NCBI RefSeq assembly: GCF_016888515.1
Contig: NZ_JAFEJK010000002.1
Span: 5,868 to 69,867 of the forward strand
Length of the DNA stretch: 64,000 nucleotides
Origin: Shimia biformata
GTDB taxonomy: Bacteria > Pseudomonadota > Alphaproteobacteria > Rhodobacterales > Rhodobacteraceae
Direction of reading: 5' to 3'
Shown: positions 25,264 through 35,688 of the stretch, in pieces
Layout of the letters: each line of letters begins with the position of its first letter
Numbering within the stretch: position 1 is the first letter of the stretch
Notes under the pieces: generated by a model
The model's input: only the letters and a program-made list of their open reading frames with translations
What the model was told of the DNA's origin: nothing
Database searches by the model: none
Program-made: the position numbers and the translations under genes

Positions 25264-25319
25264 TGAAAAGGTTTACATCGGCGATGAAAAGGTTTACACG
25301 CGCCATGAAAAGGTTTACA
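25264..25319. promoter_or_regulatory. Three tandem TGAAAAGGTTTACA operators with 21-bp period
   Basis: The 14-mer TGAAAAGGTTTACA occurs without change at 25264, 25285 and 25306, each 21 bp apart (two helical turns). Each copy is an imperfect palindrome (10 of 14 symmetric positions), as expected for LacI-family half-site pairs. The last copy ends 49 bp before the transporter start codon; the array is 82 bp from the divergent LacI start. Confidence 0.85.
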
Positions 25320-25368
25320 TCACCTTTCATCAACGACCCGGAAACCGGGCGACTTAGGGAGGGAAGCC

Positions 25369-26886
<1,518 letters not shown>

Positions 26887-26887
26887 C

Positions 26888-27907
26888 ATGACCGAGGCCG
26901 CCATGACCACATCACCAAAAACCAGAAATTTCCGCATCGACTTCAAGACCGCCGGTCCGGCGATCGCGCTTCTGATCCTTTGCGTGATCGGGTTCCTGTT
27001 GAACCCCGCATTCATCAGCGAAGGCAACATCACCAACCTTCTGACCCGCTCGGCCTTTATCGGGATCATTGCAGTGGGTGCGACCTTTGTCATCACTGCC
27101 GGGGGGATCGACCTGTCGGTCGGGTCCATGGCGGCGGTGATCGCCGGGGTGATGATCATCGTCATGAACGGCGCGGTGGATACGTTTGGCACCGGGGTCA
27201 CGACCGTCCTGATCGGCTGCGGCTGTTCGATCATCCTTGGGCTTGGTGCGGGCTGGGTAAACGGCGTCCTGACCACAAAGGGCAAGATCGAGGCGTTTAT
27301 CGTCACACTTGGCACGATGGGCATCTATCGCTCGCTGGTGACCTATTTTGCCGACGGTGGCACGCTGTCGCTGAACTACGACATTCGTGGCACCTATCGC
27401 CCGGTCTATTACGACAGTTTCTTCGGCCTGCCGATCCCGGTCTGGGTCTTCATCGTGGTTGCGATCTGTGGCTGGCTTCTGCTGAACCGCACCGCCTTTG
27501 GCCGCTATTGCACCGCCATCGGGTCGAACGAGAGTGTGGCGCAATATTCCGCGATCAAGGTCGACCGGATCAAAACGCTGACCTTCGTGATCCAGGGGCT
27601 TTGCGTGTCGCTTGCAACCATCATCTATGTGCCGCGGCTTGGCTCTGCTTCGTCCTCGACCGGGGTGCTGTGGGAGCTTGAGGCAATCGCAGCGGTTATT
27701 ATTGGCGGCACGGTGCTGAAGGGCGGTTATGGTCGCATCGGGGGCACAATTCTGGGGGCGCTGATCCTGACCACGATCGGCAATATCCTGAACTTCACCG
27801 ACATGATCTCGAACTATCTGAACGGAACCATGCAGGGTCTCATCATCATCGTCGCAGTCTGGCTGCAACGGGGTGAGTGGGGCCGGACGAAACACAAGAC
27901 CGAATAG
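26888..27907 (+). CDS. Sugar ABC transporter permease (RbsC family)
   Basis: 339 residues with about 8-10 hydrophobic segments, belonging to BPD_transp_2 (RbsC/XylH/AraH). GGIDLSVGSMAAVIAGVM, GWVNGVLTTKGKIEAFIVTLGTMGIYRS and GSNESVAQYSAIKVDRIK are family motifs; the last carries the cytoplasmic coupling loop that docks with the ATPase. Only one permease gene is present, so it presumably forms a homodimer. An alternative start is the internal ATG at residue 6. Confidence 0.92.
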   Translation: MTEAAMTTSPKTRNFRIDFKTAGPAIALLILCVIGFLLNPAFISEGNITNLLTRSAFIGIIAVGATFVITAGGIDLSVGSMAAVIAGVMIIVMNGAVDTFGTGVTTVLIGCGCSIILGLGAGWVNGVLTTKGKIEAFIVTLGTMGIYRSLVTYFADGGTLSLNYDIRGTYRPVYYDSFFGLPIPVWVFIVVAICGWLLLNRTAFGRYCTAIGSNESVAQYSAIKVDRIKTLTFVIQGLCVSLATIIYVPRLGSASSSTGVLWELEAIAAVIIGGTVLKGGYGRIGGTILGALILTTIGNILNFTDMISNYLNGTMQGLIIIVAVWLQRGEWGRTKHKTE

Positions 27908-27993
27908 CAAGTCTGAACCGAATTTCGCGGGAAATCGCGAAGGAACCGGGCCACCGGAATGGGAAGGTGCGCCCCATGAAAGGGAGGAAACCC

Positions 27994-28950
27994 ATGAAGA
28001 AACTTGGAAAAATCAGCGCGCTGGTTGCAGCGGCAACGCTGTCGATCGCGGGCTCGGCCACGGCACAGGACAAGATCAAGATCGGCGTCAGCTATCCGAC
28101 CCCGACCCACGCCTGGGCCGCCGGCATGAACTGGCATGCGGAAAAGGCCGAAGAGCGGCTTGAGGCGCTTTACCCGGATGTCGACCTGATCCTCGTGAAC
28201 TCGCCGGATCCGGGCGCGCAGGCCTCGGCGCTTGAGGACCTTGTGTCGGTCCACCAGATCGATGCGCTTGTCGTGCTGCCGTTTGAATCCGAACCGCTGA
28301 CCGACCCGGTTCTGAACGTCAAGAAATCCGGTGCCCTGATCACCGTGGTTGACCGTGGTCTCAGCCAGCCGGGGATCGAGGATATCTATGTCGCGGGCAA
28401 CAACCCCGAACTGGGCCGCGTGTCGGCGCAATACATGAAGACCCGCCTGAACGAGGGCGACAACATCGTCGTCCTGCGCGGCATCCCGACCCTGATCGAC
28501 AATGAGCGGTTTGACGCGTTCATGGCCGAGATGGAAGGCTCGGGCGTCAACATTCTGGATCACAAGCACGCCAACTGGAACCGTGATGACGGTTTCGAGG
28601 TCATGCAGGACTTCCTCAGCCGGTTCCCCGACATCGACGCGGTCTGGGCGCAGGATGATGACATCGCCATCGGTGTTGTTGCCGCGCTGAAACAGGCAGG
28701 TCGCGATGGCGACGGCATGTTCGTTGTCGGCGGTGCAGGCATGAAAGAGACCATCAAAGGCATCATGGACGGCAATGAGCTGGTCCCGGTCGATGTTCTT
28801 TATCCGCCAGCAATGATCGCCACCGCGATGGATGTCACCGTCGCCGCGTTTAAGTCGAACGGTCCCGTGGCCGGTCGCTATATCCTTGGTGCAACACTGA
28901 TCACCAAAGACAATGCCGAGCAGTTCTATTTCCCGGACTCGCCGTTCTAA
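27994..28950 (+). CDS. Sugar ABC transporter periplasmic binding protein (RbsB-like)
   Basis: 318 residues with a signal peptide (KKLGKISALVAAATLSIAG, cleavage near ATAQ-DK). The mature protein is a Peripla_BP_4 domain: IKIGVSYPTPTHAWAAGMNW, ALVVLPFESEPL and WAQDDDIAIGVVAALKQ. This family binds ribose, allose, xylose, myo-inositol and similar small sugars; the ligand here is not evident. The start was chosen on AGGGAGG 6 bases upstream. A strong hairpin follows the gene, which fits higher expression of the binding protein than of the next genes. Confidence 0.9.
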   Translation: MKKLGKISALVAAATLSIAGSATAQDKIKIGVSYPTPTHAWAAGMNWHAEKAEERLEALYPDVDLILVNSPDPGAQASALEDLVSVHQIDALVVLPFESEPLTDPVLNVKKSGALITVVDRGLSQPGIEDIYVAGNNPELGRVSAQYMKTRLNEGDNIVVLRGIPTLIDNERFDAFMAEMEGSGVNILDHKHANWNRDDGFEVMQDFLSRFPDIDAVWAQDDDIAIGVVAALKQAGRDGDGMFVVGGAGMKETIKGIMDGNELVPVDVLYPPAMIATAMDVTVAAFKSNGPVAGRYILGATLITKDNAEQFYFPDSPF

Positions 28951-28976
28951 TGTGAGCGGTAACATCGGGTAAGAAC

Positions 28977-29008
28977 GAGGAGGGGGTTTCCCCAAAGTCC
29001 CCCTCCTC
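28977..29008 (+). other. Intercistronic 10-bp stem-loop after the binding-protein gene
   Basis: GAGGAGGGGG and CCCCCTCCTC pair perfectly around a 12-base loop, 26 bp past the stop. No T-run follows, and the next gene of the operon starts 19 bp later, so it probably protects or attenuates the message rather than ending it. Confidence 0.7.
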
Positions 29009-29027
29009 ACTTTCAGGGAGAGAGACA

Positions 29028-30083
29028 ATGAAAACGATCAAGGGGCCGGCACTGTTCCTGGCTCAGTTTGCCGGTGACGAAGCGCCGTTCAATTCGTGGG
29101 ACAGCATCACCAAATGGGCCGCTGATTGCGGATACAAGGGCGTTCAGATCCCCAGCTGGGACGGGCGTCTCTTTGACCTGACCAAGGCGGCATCGTCGGC
29201 GGCCTATTGCGACGAGATAAAAGGGATTGCGGCCGACAACGGGATCGAGATCACCGAATTGTCGACCCACTTGCAGGGACAGCTTGTGGCGGTTCACCCG
29301 GCGTATGACGAGGCGTTTGACGGCTTTGCCCCCGAAGCGGTGCATGGCAATCCCAAAGCACGTCAGGCCTGGGCGGTTGAGCAGGTCAAGCTGGCGCTGA
29401 CCGCATCAAAGAACCTTGGCATCACCGAACACGCGACCTTCTCGGGCGCGCTGGCGTGGCCTTATGTCTATCCTTGGCCCCAGCGTCCGGCGGGTCTGAT
29501 CGAAACCGCGTTCGACGAATTGGCGCGGCGCTGGAAACCGATCCTGGATCACGCCGACAACATGGGGGTCGATGTCTGTTATGAAATCCACCCCGGCGAA
29601 GACCTGCATGACGGCATCACGTTCGAGATGTTCCTGGATCGCCTGAACGGTCACGCACGTTGCAACATGCTGTATGACCCCAGCCATTATGTGCTGCAAT
29701 GTCTTGATTATCTTGACAATATCGACATCTACAAAGACCGGATCAAGATGTTCCACGTCAAGGATGCCGAGTTCAATCCAACCGGGCGTCAGGGCGTCTA
29801 TTCCGGCTATCAGGGCTGGACTGACCGCGCGGGACGGTTCCGCAGCCTTGGCGACGGGCAGGTCGATTTTGGTGCGATCTTTGCGAAAATGGCGGCGAAT
29901 GATTTTGATGGCTGGGCCGTGGTCGAATGGGAATGCTGCCTGAAACATCCCGAGGACGGGGCACGTGAAGGCGCGCAATTCGTCAAGGATCACATCATCC
30001 GCGTCACCGAACGCGCCTTTGACGACTTTGCCGATGGCGGCACGGATGAGGCGGCCAACCGCAGAATGCTGGGGATCGAGTGA
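29028..30083 (+). CDS. Sugar phosphate isomerase/epimerase-like TIM-barrel protein
   Basis: 351 residues of the AP-endonuclease-2/xylose-isomerase-like superfamily (PF01261). Probable metal ligands are visible in DVCYEIHPGEDLHD, MLYDPSHYVLQ, KMFHVKDAEFNP and VVEWECC. Such enzymes isomerise or epimerise free sugars, keto-inositols or sugar acids. It is followed by a Gfo/Idh/MocA dehydrogenase overlapping by one base; this pairing often oxidises then isomerises an imported polyol or sugar. The exact reaction cannot be read from the sequence. Confidence 0.83.
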   Translation: MKTIKGPALFLAQFAGDEAPFNSWDSITKWAADCGYKGVQIPSWDGRLFDLTKAASSAAYCDEIKGIAADNGIEITELSTHLQGQLVAVHPAYDEAFDGFAPEAVHGNPKARQAWAVEQVKLALTASKNLGITEHATFSGALAWPYVYPWPQRPAGLIETAFDELARRWKPILDHADNMGVDVCYEIHPGEDLHDGITFEMFLDRLNGHARCNMLYDPSHYVLQCLDYLDNIDIYKDRIKMFHVKDAEFNPTGRQGVYSGYQGWTDRAGRFRSLGDGQVDFGAIFAKMAANDFDGWAVVEWECCLKHPEDGAREGAQFVKDHIIRVTERAFDDFADGGTDEAANRRMLGIE

Positions 30084-31201
30084 TGACGAAACCAATCAGA
30101 CTGGGCATGGTCGGCGGCGGCAACGATGCCTTTATCGGCGCGGTTCACCGCATTGCCGCACGGATCGACGGACAATATGACCTTGTGGCGGGGGCCTTGT
30201 CCTCGTCCCCGGAAAAAGCGCGGGCCTCGGGGCAGGCGCTGGGGCTGGCGGCGGACCGGACCTATGACGACTACAAGTCCATGGCCATCCGCGAGGCGCG
30301 GTTGAAAGACGGGGTTGAGGCGGTGGCCATCGTCACCCCGAACCACGTGCATTTCGATGCCGCGCGAGAGTTCCTCAAGCGTGGCATCCACGTGATCTGC
30401 GACAAGCCCCTGACTTCGACACTGGCAGACGCGAAGAAATTCGTGGCGCTGACCGAAAAGTCAGATGCCAAGTTCATCCTGACCCACAACTACACCGGCT
30501 ATCCGCTGGTGCGGCAGGCGCGGCAGATGGTGGCTGCCGGTGATCTGGGAGAAATCCGGGTCATTCAGGTCGAGTATCCGCAGGACTGGCTGACCGAAGA
30601 GGTCCACAACAAGCAGGCCGAATGGCGCACCGATCCCTCGCGCTCAGGCGCAGGCGGGTCGACCGGCGATATCGGCACCCATGCCTTCAACCTTGCCTGT
30701 TTCATTTCCGGTCTCACCCCGGACAGCCTGTCGGCGGATATCCAGAGCTTCGTTCCCGGCCGTCAGGTCGATGACAACGCCCATGTGATGCTGCGCTTCC
30801 AGGGCGGCGCGCGTGGCATGTTGTGGTGCAGTCAGGTTGCGCCGGGCAACGAGAACGGGTTGCGCATCCGTATCTATGGCTCGAAGGGCGGCATCGAATG
30901 GGCGCAGGAAAACCCCAACGTCATGGCCTATTCCCCGTTTGGCGAGCCGACCCGCCTGATCACCCGCGCGGGCAATGGGATGCCGCCAAGCGTCGCGCAT
31001 CTGACGCGCACGCCGGGCGGCCACCCCGAAGGCTATCTGGAAGGCTTCGCCAATATCTATCTCGAAGCGGCGGCCCTGATCCGCGGCACCGGCGATGGCG
31101 CAGACTTGCCAACCGTGTATGACGGGCTCTTGGGGGTTCGGTTCGTTGACGCCTGCGTGCGCTCCTCTGCACGCAATGGCGCGTGGATCGACCTCGGCTA
31201 A
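30083..31201 (+). CDS. Gfo/Idh/MocA-family NAD(P)-dependent oxidoreductase
   Basis: 372 residues. The N-terminal Rossmann fold (RLGMVGGGNDAFIGAVHRIA) is followed by AIVTPNHVHFD and the DKPLTST motif, where Lys of the usual EKP signature is retained with Asp replacing Glu. The C-terminal alpha/beta domain includes SGAGGSTGDIGTHAFNLACF, the presumed His/Asp catalytic region. ATG overlaps the previous TGA by one base; a GTG one codon earlier is less likely. It is the last gene of the transporter operon, followed by a terminator. Confidence 0.87.
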   Translation: MTKPIRLGMVGGGNDAFIGAVHRIAARIDGQYDLVAGALSSSPEKARASGQALGLAADRTYDDYKSMAIREARLKDGVEAVAIVTPNHVHFDAAREFLKRGIHVICDKPLTSTLADAKKFVALTEKSDAKFILTHNYTGYPLVRQARQMVAAGDLGEIRVIQVEYPQDWLTEEVHNKQAEWRTDPSRSGAGGSTGDIGTHAFNLACFISGLTPDSLSADIQSFVPGRQVDDNAHVMLRFQGGARGMLWCSQVAPGNENGLRIRIYGSKGGIEWAQENPNVMAYSPFGEPTRLITRAGNGMPPSVAHLTRTPGGHPEGYLEGFANIYLEAAALIRGTGDGADLPTVYDGLLGVRFVDACVRSSARNGAWIDLG

Positions 31202-31218
31202 TCCCTGTCATCACGAGG

Positions 31219-31256
31219 AAAATGGCGCCCCGGCAGGTCCGGTGGCGCCATTTTTT
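31219..31256. terminator. Bidirectional rho-independent terminator
   Basis: AAAATGGCGCC and GGCGCCATTTT pair over 11 bp with a 14-base loop and are followed by further T residues on the + strand; the A-rich left arm gives a T-tract on the minus strand. It separates the convergent oxidoreductase and sugar-isomerase genes. Confidence 0.9.
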
Positions 31257-31264
31257 GTGGGGCC

Positions 31265-31930
31265 TCAGTAGTCCGAGACTAGAAGGTGTGTCGGCGCGAC
31301 ATCCTCGTCAATCGACGAGAACCGCCCAATCGGCATCTCAAAGACATTGTCGGTGCGGTCGTCATTCACGGTCGAGACTTCTCGGATCAGACAATCCCCC
31401 TTTTCCGCCCAGAATGCATGCCAGACCCCTGGCAAAAGCGTGACGCTCTGACCTGGTGCCAGCCGCAAGAGACCGCCCGCGTCCAGCGTCACCTCGACCC
31501 CGTCACTGGGCACGGTGACCTTGGCGTTTCGGTCGATCGATCCGTCAGCGGCCGGCGCGAACAATTCGATGATCAATTCACCCCCTCCAGCGTTGATGAT
31601 GTCTTCGGCCTTGATATTGTGGCGGTGCATCGGCGACAGCTGGTTCTGACGCGAGATCATGACCTTCTCGGCATAGAGCATGCCGCGCCCTGTGGTCAGG
31701 TCGGACAGGGTGCCATTGCGGGTGGTGAACAGGAAAAGGCCAAGTTCGTCGAATTTTCCCTGCCCGTAATCGGTGATGTCCCACCCCAGTCCGCGCGCGC
31801 GGATCGTGGCGGCGTGGTCGGCACGCATCTCATCCGGGCTCCAATAGGCAAAGGGCGGCAGGATCTGGCCAAAGCTGCGGATGAAGGCATCGCTTTCGGC
31901 GAGGATCTGGTTGACCAGAGAGCGTTTCAT
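31265..31930 (-). CDS. D-lyxose/D-mannose ketol-isomerase (cupin type)
   Basis: 221 residues, Lyx_isomer family (PF07385). The cupin metal site is visible as SPMHRHNIKAEDIIN (two His and a Glu) with a further His in PGVWHAFWAEKG. Characterised members interconvert D-lyxose and D-xylulose, and also D-mannose and D-fructose. It is the third gene of an operon led by beta-mannosidase, so conversion of released mannose to fructose is the natural role. The spacing to the upstream LacI gene is 10 bp. Confidence 0.85.
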   Translation of the reverse strand: MKRSLVNQILAESDAFIRSFGQILPPFAYWSPDEMRADHAATIRARGLGWDITDYGQGKFDELGLFLFTTRNGTLSDLTTGRGMLYAEKVMISRQNQLSPMHRHNIKAEDIINAGGGELIIELFAPAADGSIDRNAKVTVPSDGVEVTLDAGGLLRLAPGQSVTLLPGVWHAFWAEKGDCLIREVSTVNDDRTDNVFEMPIGRFSSIDEDVAPTHLLVSDY

Positions 31931-31940
31931 GACGGTCCTT

Positions 31941-32945
31941 TCAGTAGTTCCGCAACACGGTGCGGGCGGTGATCTGACAGTTCTTAACGGCGGCCCCGTC
32001 GATCCGTTTCATCAGCAGGTCCGCCAATTGGTAGCCTGCTTCCATGCGGGAGTAGTAAGAGGCAGATACAGGTGAGCCGACATAGGCCGCGAGGTTGGTG
32101 CCGGTGCGCATTGAAAAACCGACATCACCGGCCTTCGGCCCCAGCACCTGCTGAACCCCGGCGCGGGCCCCGAAAAACACCAGTTCATTCACGCAGACAA
32201 AGGCGTCCGCGCCCTGTGTCAGCAGGTTTCGGGCCGCTTCTGTCGCCACGGTCGGCTCAAGCCCCACATGACGCACCAATGCGGGGTCAAAGGACAAATC
32301 CGCTTCGTCCAGCGCACGGGCGTACCCGGCAAGGCGCTGCGACACAAAGGAATACCGGGCGTCCCCCTCAAGCAGCGCGATCCGGCGATAACCCCGGTCG
32401 ATCATCGCCTTGGTGCCCTGATAGGCGGCGTCTTCGTTGTCGAGGTCGAAATACGCGTGGCGCGCCGCGATGTCGGTTCTCCCAAAGGTCACAAACGGGA
32501 TGTCGGCCCGCATCAGGTATGCGACACGGGCGTCCTCGGGCGTGGTGTGGTCCAGGATGATCCCGTCGGCATTGCGGCCCTTCACCGCCCGTTTGATCGC
32601 CTCAAGCCCGGTTTCGTCCATCGTAACCGGCGTGGCGCGCACCGCGTAATCCGACCCGGCAAGGCGCTTGTGGATACCGTTCAACAGGCCCACCGACCCG
32701 GAGTCTCCGATCTCTTCTTCGGTGGGGAAGCTGAGGAAGGTCATAATCACAAAGGATTGGCCTGTGCGCAGCTTCACCGCGTCCAGATTGCGGACATAGC
32801 CCAACCGGTCGGCGGCCTCGTTCACACGCGCGACGGTTTCGGCTCCGATCCGGCCGCTGCCCTGCAGGGCTCGGGTGACGGTGGTCACCGAAACCCCCAA
32901 CTCGTCAGCGATGGATTTCAAAGTCACATGCTTCTGTTTTGGCAT
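31941..32945 (-). CDS. LacI-family regulator of the mannoside operon
   Basis: 334 residues with HTH TLKSIADELGVSVTTVTRAL (about 8-27), hinge TVARVNEAADRLGYVRNLDAV and the sugar-binding-like effector domain (VRATPVTMDETGLEAIKRAV; IALLEGDARYSFVSQRLAGY). It sits between the beta-mannosidase (4 bp) and isomerase (10 bp) genes on the same strand, so it is presumably autoregulated from the mannosidase promoter, where palindromes with central CG occur. Confidence 0.88.
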   Translation of the reverse strand: MPKQKHVTLKSIADELGVSVTTVTRALQGSGRIGAETVARVNEAADRLGYVRNLDAVKLRTGQSFVIMTFLSFPTEEEIGDSGSVGLLNGIHKRLAGSDYAVRATPVTMDETGLEAIKRAVKGRNADGIILDHTTPEDARVAYLMRADIPFVTFGRTDIAARHAYFDLDNEDAAYQGTKAMIDRGYRRIALLEGDARYSFVSQRLAGYARALDEADLSFDPALVRHVGLEPTVATEAARNLLTQGADAFVCVNELVFFGARAGVQQVLGPKAGDVGFSMRTGTNLAAYVGSPVSASYYSRMEAGYQLADLLMKRIDGAAVKNCQITARTVLRNY

Positions 32946-32949
32946 GAAT

Positions 32950-35388
32950 TTACCCCTTCAACACCTGGATTGGGGCAGGGTTGCGGGAGGGATCGGCCCC
33001 CCTGTGTCGAAGAACCCGGATGGTTCGTGAGCGCCCCGGCATCAGGGTCAAGCAATTGTCGTCGTAAACCGCCCGCCCCCCGTGATCATGGGTGACAAAC
33101 AGGGCAGGGCGGTCGCTTGTCAGCGTAATCTGATCCCCGTCCCGTGACACGTCAATCTTCGGCTGACCAAGGTCATAGTCTTTCGGGCGTTTTGGCAGAT
33201 ACTCGTTCTCTCCGACATGCACGCCCGTCTTGTCGGTCCAGTCGAAATGCAGGAAGGCGTCATCGGCCAAGGTGCCGGGCGCAAGGCGCATGACCTCGGT
33301 CGCGCGGCCCGGCGGCAGCGCTGCGTTGGCAGGCACCAGCGCGTCGATCACCCCGGACACATGAACGGCTCGTGTGGTTATGTTCAGGGTCACGGTGTCG
33401 GCCGTGTCGTTCACGCCAAAAAGCACCACCTCGCCCGTCGCATCGTCGGGTTGTGCGGTGACCAGCACCGGAGCCAGAAACCGTCGCGCCAGATAGTGGG
33501 TGCATTTCCACGCCCCGCCATATTCCAGGCTGGACCAGCTTGCCACCGGCCAGGTGTCGTTCAACTGCCAGAAAAGTGTTCCCATGCAGCGGGGGGCGTT
33601 TGCCCGCCAGAACTCGATCGCGGTCTTCATCGCAAGACCCTGACTGACCTGGCTGAGATAGACCATGTCGTCGAACCGGTCGGGAAAGCGGAAATAGCGC
33701 TGCAGCGTTTCGACGATCCGGGCATTGCCGCCTGCGTTGCGCTGATGCACCTCCATTACGCGGGACGATACGTTGCGGTCGGCGGGGTCGGTGAAGCCTT
33801 CGATCACTTGCATCGACGGAAAGGACTGGAACCCGAATTCGGAGGCAAACCGTGGGCGCACGCTGCGGTAATGCTCGAACTCGCGGGCCGAGTGCCAGAC
33901 ATCCCAGAAATGCATGTCGCCCGAGGTGTCGACGTGCCAGCCGTCGCCGAAATCCAGACGACCGACCGAAGGAGAGGATGGCCAGAAGGGAACACCGGGG
34001 GCCTCATCCTCGATCGCCTCTTCCAGCGCGTGGTTCAACCGGTCATAGATCGCAAGGTATCGGTCGCGGTTGGCGCGGGTCTCATCAAACCAGCCAAGCG
34101 CGCCCACCAGTTCATTGTCGCCACACCACAGCGCAAGACAGGCAAAACGCGATAGCCGACGAATCTGTTGGCGCGCTTCGCGCCGGACGAGGTCCAGCCA
34201 GTCGCGTTGATGCGCGGGATAGCTGTTGCAGGCGAACATGAAATCCTGCCAGACCATCAGGCCCAATTCGTCGCACAATTCGTAAAACCAGTCCGCCTCG
34301 TACTGGCCGCCACCCCAGACACGGATCATGTTCATATTGGCATCCACGGCCGATTGCAGCAGGTCGCGGGTGGCCTCGGGCGTGGCCCTTTGCGGCAGGG
34401 CGTCTGCAGGAATCCAGTTCGCGCCGCGCATAAAGATATCACGGCCATTGACCCTGAAAGCAAAGCGGTTGCCGACCTCGTCAGGTGAGGTGTCCAGTGC
34501 CACGTCGCGCAGGCCCAGCTTGACGTGCCGCGCCTCGTTGCCAAGGCGAATGCCCAGGTCATAGCGATGCTGGCCCCCTGCACCGGCAGGCCACCACAGC
34601 ACCGGATCGTCGATCCTGGCCGACAGGGTGATCCGGTTCTGACCCGGCCAGACCTGTTTGCCGGCGCGGATGGTCTGGCCGTCAATCTCGATTTCAGCTT
34701 CGGCGGTGGTGGCGGCATTGGCGTCAAAGAACAGTTCCACCGAAACCGTGACCGAACCATCCTGACCGTGATCCTGCCGGACCACCACGTCGTCAAGACG
34801 CAAGGGATCGCAGCGACGCAGGGTGACATCGCCATAGATGCCGATGGGCGACAGCGCGATGTTCCAGTCCCATCCGGCGTGGCACTGGGTCTTGCGCAGG
34901 AAGTTGTAATGCGCCAGCCGATTATTCTGAGCGATATAGGGGATCGGGATGTCCGACGCCGCCGCTTTTTCTGCGGCGATCCTGCTGTTTGACAGGAAAT
35001 GCACCTGCAACAGGTTCTCGCCGTCGATCAAGGCGTCACTCACGTCGAAATCATACCGCAGGAACTGGTTTTCGCAGCGTCCGATCTCTTGGCCGTTCAA
35101 TCGGATTGTCGCATGGGTATCGACCGATGTCAGCGTCAGCACATAACGCCCGCCAGCCAAAGGACCGACGTTGAACCGGGTCTCGGCCAGCCATTCCGAT
35201 TGATGCACCCAGTCAAGGTCAGGTTCGGTGTCGCGCCAATAGGGATCGGGGATCAGCCCTTCTGCCAACAGTGCCGAGTGGACGTCGCCCGGCACCGGGA
35301 ACGGAGCCACGATGTCGCTCCCCACCAGCGAAAGGGTCCAGCCATCGCTGAGGGGCAACGTTGTCGATGAAACGGTCACGAAAGCCAT
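32950..35388 (-). CDS. Beta-mannosidase, GH2 family
   Basis: 812 residues with the GH2 layout: sugar-binding jelly roll (about 1-180, including the WDWNIALSPIGIYGDV motif typical of beta-mannosidases), immunoglobulin-like domain, then the TIM barrel. The acid/base Glu is in LWCGDNELVG (near residue 426) and the nucleophile Glu in RFASEFGFQSFPS (near residue 516). No signal peptide is seen, so it acts on imported mannosides. The ATG has AAGG directly against it; GTG three codons later has AAGGA 8 bases upstream and may be the true start. It leads a three-gene operon. Confidence 0.9.
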   Translation of the reverse strand: MAFVTVSSTTLPLSDGWTLSLVGSDIVAPFPVPGDVHSALLAEGLIPDPYWRDTEPDLDWVHQSEWLAETRFNVGPLAGGRYVLTLTSVDTHATIRLNGQEIGRCENQFLRYDFDVSDALIDGENLLQVHFLSNSRIAAEKAAASDIPIPYIAQNNRLAHYNFLRKTQCHAGWDWNIALSPIGIYGDVTLRRCDPLRLDDVVVRQDHGQDGSVTVSVELFFDANAATTAEAEIEIDGQTIRAGKQVWPGQNRITLSARIDDPVLWWPAGAGGQHRYDLGIRLGNEARHVKLGLRDVALDTSPDEVGNRFAFRVNGRDIFMRGANWIPADALPQRATPEATRDLLQSAVDANMNMIRVWGGGQYEADWFYELCDELGLMVWQDFMFACNSYPAHQRDWLDLVRREARQQIRRLSRFACLALWCGDNELVGALGWFDETRANRDRYLAIYDRLNHALEEAIEDEAPGVPFWPSSPSVGRLDFGDGWHVDTSGDMHFWDVWHSAREFEHYRSVRPRFASEFGFQSFPSMQVIEGFTDPADRNVSSRVMEVHQRNAGGNARIVETLQRYFRFPDRFDDMVYLSQVSQGLAMKTAIEFWRANAPRCMGTLFWQLNDTWPVASWSSLEYGGAWKCTHYLARRFLAPVLVTAQPDDATGEVVLFGVNDTADTVTLNITTRAVHVSGVIDALVPANAALPPGRATEVMRLAPGTLADDAFLHFDWTDKTGVHVGENEYLPKRPKDYDLGQPKIDVSRDGDQITLTSDRPALFVTHDHGGRAVYDDNCLTLMPGRSRTIRVLRHRGADPSRNPAPIQVLKG

Positions 35389-35445
35389 CCTTGAACATGT
35401 CTAAAATCGCCTCTGCACAGTCCTGGGCAGGTGCTTGTCCGTCAT

Positions 35446-35494
35446 ATTGCGCAATCGTTAAACCAGTCAAGGACAATCGATTGCGCGCCGCAAT
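35446..35494. promoter_or_regulatory. Cluster of three palindromes upstream of beta-mannosidase
   Basis: ATTGCGCAAT (35446-35455) and CAATCGATTG (35474-35483) are perfect 10-bp palindromes with central CG, the form typical of LacI-family operators. Overlapping the second is ATTGCG-CGC-CGCAAT (35480-35494). They lie 58-106 bp upstream of the mannosidase start. The rest of the 300-bp gap up to the DUF2218 gene shows nothing recognisable. Confidence 0.55.
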
Positions 35495-35688
35495 TTCGGA
35501 ACCTGCTGTGGGGCATACCGACTGCCCGGGATACAACAAATGCCCCGTTCACTGCGTAATTTCTTGGAAAGTATATGGCGTGGCCTTGAAGGGGGGCAGG
35601 ACGGTGTCCTTTTTCGCCCCTCTTTTATCTTCCGATCCAGCCATCTGCCCGGTTTTCAAAGAAGTCGAATTCGCCGATGACCGGGGTG

